Assembly: GCA_016208255.1 (NCBI GenBank)
Contig: JACQYK010000135.1
Coordinates: 1-42,187 of the forward strand
Reading direction: 5' to 3'
Origin: Deltaproteobacteria bacterium
Lineage (GTDB): Bacteria > Desulfobacterota > RBG-13-43-22
Length of the DNA: 42,187 nucleotides
Shown here one piece after another: positions 40,428 to 42,187 of this stretch. A program made the position numbers and the translations under genes. The notes beneath the pieces are model-generated. The model was given only the letters and a program-made list of their open reading frames with translations. It did not search any database and was not told the DNA's origin. Position 1 is the stretch's first letter, and every line of letters starts with the position of its first letter.

Positions 40428-40667
40428 ATGCCAATCCGGCAATCATTTGTTATGGGAGTTGCTTCAGAGAAAAGTCGTTCCAAAGTGGCGGCAATCGGCA
40501 ACCTGCCAGCCCAAGCCACCGGGATGGTGGCCCCAACCATTGCTTCCCATTTGATGCACAGTATATCCGAAGCGGCTCCCATGTGGCTGGCAACGATTAC
40601 CCTGGCGATCAATGCCGGTTTATTCGGGCTATTTTTCAAAAACATCAGGCCGCCCGAAGAAAAATAA
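40428..40667 (+). pseudogene. MFS transporter C-terminal fragment
   Basis: The 79-residue frame (MPIRQSFVMGVASEKSRSKV, GNLPAQATGMVAPTIASHLM, MWLATITLAINAGLFGLFFK) corresponds to the last loop and two transmembrane helices of a major facilitator transporter. The preceding ten helices are missing and there is no ribosome-binding site, so this is a 3' remnant. Confidence 0.65.
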
Positions 40668-40744
40668 TATAGACCGACCAATCGTTGGTGGAATAAAATG
40701 GGATCCTTCCCCAACCTACCTGCCCCTATAATTGCCAAGGGGAT

Positions 40745-42187
40745 TTACAACCCGAATCTTTTGAACAAATAGTATTTGGGAAAATCTATCCCAAGCGTAA
40801 AGATTACGGAGAACACCAGAACGGCTAAGATTTGAAAGGGGGTGACGGGTGGGACAAAGATACCGTAGATGCCCAATAAAACAAAGCCGATTAGGGTCGC
40901 TGAACTCAGGATAATTAATTCCCGGCCTGGAAACGAGGACCAGAAGTGCCTTCGTTCTCTGACGATCAATACCCTGAATTGGCTGTTGAACACCAGGTTT
41001 AGCATGACCAGGGTGCGCAGCTTTTCCCATTCCAGATGAAAATAGTTCAATCCTATTAGGATCACCAGCAGACCTTCCACAACCAGGAGCAGACCCGGGA
41101 CGAGCGAGGCCAGAGTAATATTCTTCACATTCCACTTATTGGGATTGGGCGTATGCGTTACATGGTCGGTTGCCAAAGACATGGTGGCGAAATCGTTGGC
41201 AAACACAAGCAGGGCCATACCGAGGAGAGAGAGCACAATTTCATGGAGCCAAAAGAAACCCAAGGTCAGTAAACCGACAAATTCGATAACCTTGGTGACC
41301 TTGTTTAAAACCCAGGTGAGCATTCTCTGGTAGGTTTGCCTGCTTATGGTAATGGTATCAATGATGACACTAATACCCGGTTCGGTCAAAACCACGCTGG
41401 CCGAGGCCTTGGCCACATCAGAGGAATTGCTCACCGCTACTCCCATCTCGGCCTGCTTCAATGCCGGAGCATCATTGACCCCATCGCCGGTCATCCCAAC
41501 CATATGCCCCCTGGATTGAAGAAGCCTGACGATTCTGTACTTGTCTTCAGGATATATCTCGGCAAACCCGTCGATTTCTCCGACAACTTCGACCCGCTGA
41601 TCTTCGTTCAAACCTTCGATATCCGCCATACGGATAATATTCCTGCCGATTCCTGCCTGAAGGGCGATCTCTTTAGCTATGGCGATATTATCGCCGGTAA
41701 GCATTATCGGCTTTATCCCCAGTCTTCTCGCTTCCTCTATGATGCGCTTCGAATCCGGTCTTGGCGGGTCAGCCAGAGGCAGCAATCCCACCAGTTTAAG
41801 ATCATTCAGGTCTTCCCTTTCCGATCGGGCCACGGCTATCGTTCTGAATCCTTTCCGGGAAAACTCTTCTACCATCCTGTCTGCCTTCTCCCGGGTCTCT
41901 TGGTCTATTTCCCGGCACAGGGATAGGACTACCTGGGCCGCGCCTTTAACGACCTTGAAGCGCTTGCCGGCCGCTTCGATAATCGCCTCCGTTCTCTTAA
42001 GGGATGGACTAAAAGGGGTGTATTCGATCTGCCGGTATTCTTTTAAATCGATTCCCTTTGTTTTAGCATATTCCATAACGGCCAGATCTATGATGTCCAT
42101 GCCCTCCTCCTGAGAGGCTAAAGCGGCTAAGGCAAAAACATCCCCTTGCGTATATTCGTGAAAGGGTAGGCCGTTGGTGACCGATAA
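40745..42187 (-). CDS. Plasma-membrane-type (H+) P-type ATPase, partial
   Basis: The frame stays open through the right edge of the window, so the N-terminal part, including the phosphorylated DKTGT, lies outside; translation at the edge reads LSVTNGLPFHEYTQGDVFAL, which normally follows it. Visible are the nucleotide-binding domain (FSPSLKRTEAI, FKVVKGAAQVV), LLPLADPPRPDS, the LTGDN motif, TGDGVNDAPALKQAEMGVAV, and six C-terminal helices starting at ISVIIDTITISRQTYQRMLT. This fits type IIIA proton-pumping ATPases of prokaryotes. The ORF start at 42100 is not the real start. Confidence 0.9.
   Translation of the reverse strand, partial: LSVTNGLPFHEYTQGDVFALAALASQEEGMDIIDLAVMEYAKTKGIDLKEYRQIEYTPFSPSLKRTEAIIEAAGKRFKVVKGAAQVVLSLCREIDQETREKADRMVEEFSRKGFRTIAVARSEREDLNDLKLVGLLPLADPPRPDSKRIIEEARRLGIKPIMLTGDNIAIAKEIALQAGIGRNIIRMADIEGLNEDQRVEVVGEIDGFAEIYPEDKYRIVRLLQSRGHMVGMTGDGVNDAPALKQAEMGVAVSNSSDVAKASASVVLTEPGISVIIDTITISRQTYQRMLTWVLNKVTKVIEFVGLLTLGFFWLHEIVLSLLGMALLVFANDFATMSLATDHVTHTPNPNKWNVKNITLASLVPGLLLVVEGLLVILIGLNYFHLEWEKLRTLVMLNLVFNSQFRVLIVRERRHFWSSFPGRELIILSSATLIGFVLLGIYGIFVPPVTPFQILAVLVFSVIFTLGIDFPKYYLFKRFGL

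Noticed and set aside
1..42187. CRISPR array, rRNA genes or replication origin
   Set aside because: No regularly spaced direct repeats with unique spacers, no rRNA sequence and no DnaA-box cluster were seen; the tandem repeats present have 7-bp period or are PAS coding units.

Overview
The window looks like a chromosomal piece of a Gram-negative, probably anaerobic bacterium, most likely Desulfobacterota (the former Deltaproteobacteria). This is inference. It rests on the mix of crotonases, a nitronate-monooxygenase-like flavoprotein, a UGSC-type selenoprotein read through UGA, a B12-binding radical SAM protein, an iron-sulfur protein, Mla and LolA envelope genes, and unusually many structured interspersed repeats. 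Both ends lie inside larger context; the last gene (a P-type ATPase) runs off the right edge.

Layout. 0.6-9.4 kb: a radical SAM gene on the plus strand, then a long minus-strand block. That block holds a crotonase, a nitronate-monooxygenase-like protein, a selenoprotein translationally coupled to a thioredoxin-fold partner, and an operon crotonase > TetR > wHTH/ferredoxin protein. The operon is driven by a near-consensus promoter whose spacer contains a TAGAC/GTCTA operator. 9.9-15.9 kb: a DEAD-box helicase with its own perfect sigma-70 promoter and a long leader, small zinc-ribbon and NifX-like genes, a zinc-finger/winged-helix protein, an FAH-family hydrolase, a MITE with 33-34 bp terminal inverted repeats, and an alpha/beta hydrolase. 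16.2-20.9 kb: a degraded accessory island with a phosphatase fragment, an N-terminal Ntn-hydrolase remnant, 1.3 kb of strand-asymmetric hairpin-rich DNA without a convincing gene, an hsdM pseudogene and a truncated rhuM, ending at tRNA-Arg(ACG). 21.2-27.9 kb: HIT, nicotinamidase-like, mlaE-mlaF-mlaD, an aromatic-repeat lipoprotein and lolA, forming an envelope lipid/lipoprotein transport cluster. 28.1-33.5 kb: a signalling quartet: a PAS-only sensor with four near-identical PAS units, a coupled histidine kinase, a stand-alone receiver and a receiver-histidine kinase hybrid. 33.6-34.2 kb: a vapBC-like pair whose antitoxin frame carries a stop. 34.2-39.4 kb: ftsK, RNase J, a four-helix-bundle (S23/IVS-type) gene bracketed by inverted repeats, and plsC. 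39.4-40.7 kb: an inverted-repeat element, tRNA-Thr(CGT), and fragments of an integrase, an ABC ATPase and an MFS transporter. 40.7-42.2 kb: the P-type ATPase.

The most unusual signals are (1) the in-frame UGA with a SECIS-like hairpin 11 nt downstream in the UGSC gene; (2) two interspersed elements (about 2.0-2.35 kb and 4.38-4.62 kb) that keep two mutually complementary 7-nt motifs and a GCTACCCTG motif while their perfect stems differ completely in sequence; (3) a window-wide set of degenerate 7-bp-period tandem repeats, one pair of which brackets the S23 gene and supplies its start and stop boundaries; and (4) an intact PIN toxin next to a nonsense-bearing antitoxin. All calls were made by eye from sequence; no database search or folding program was run.
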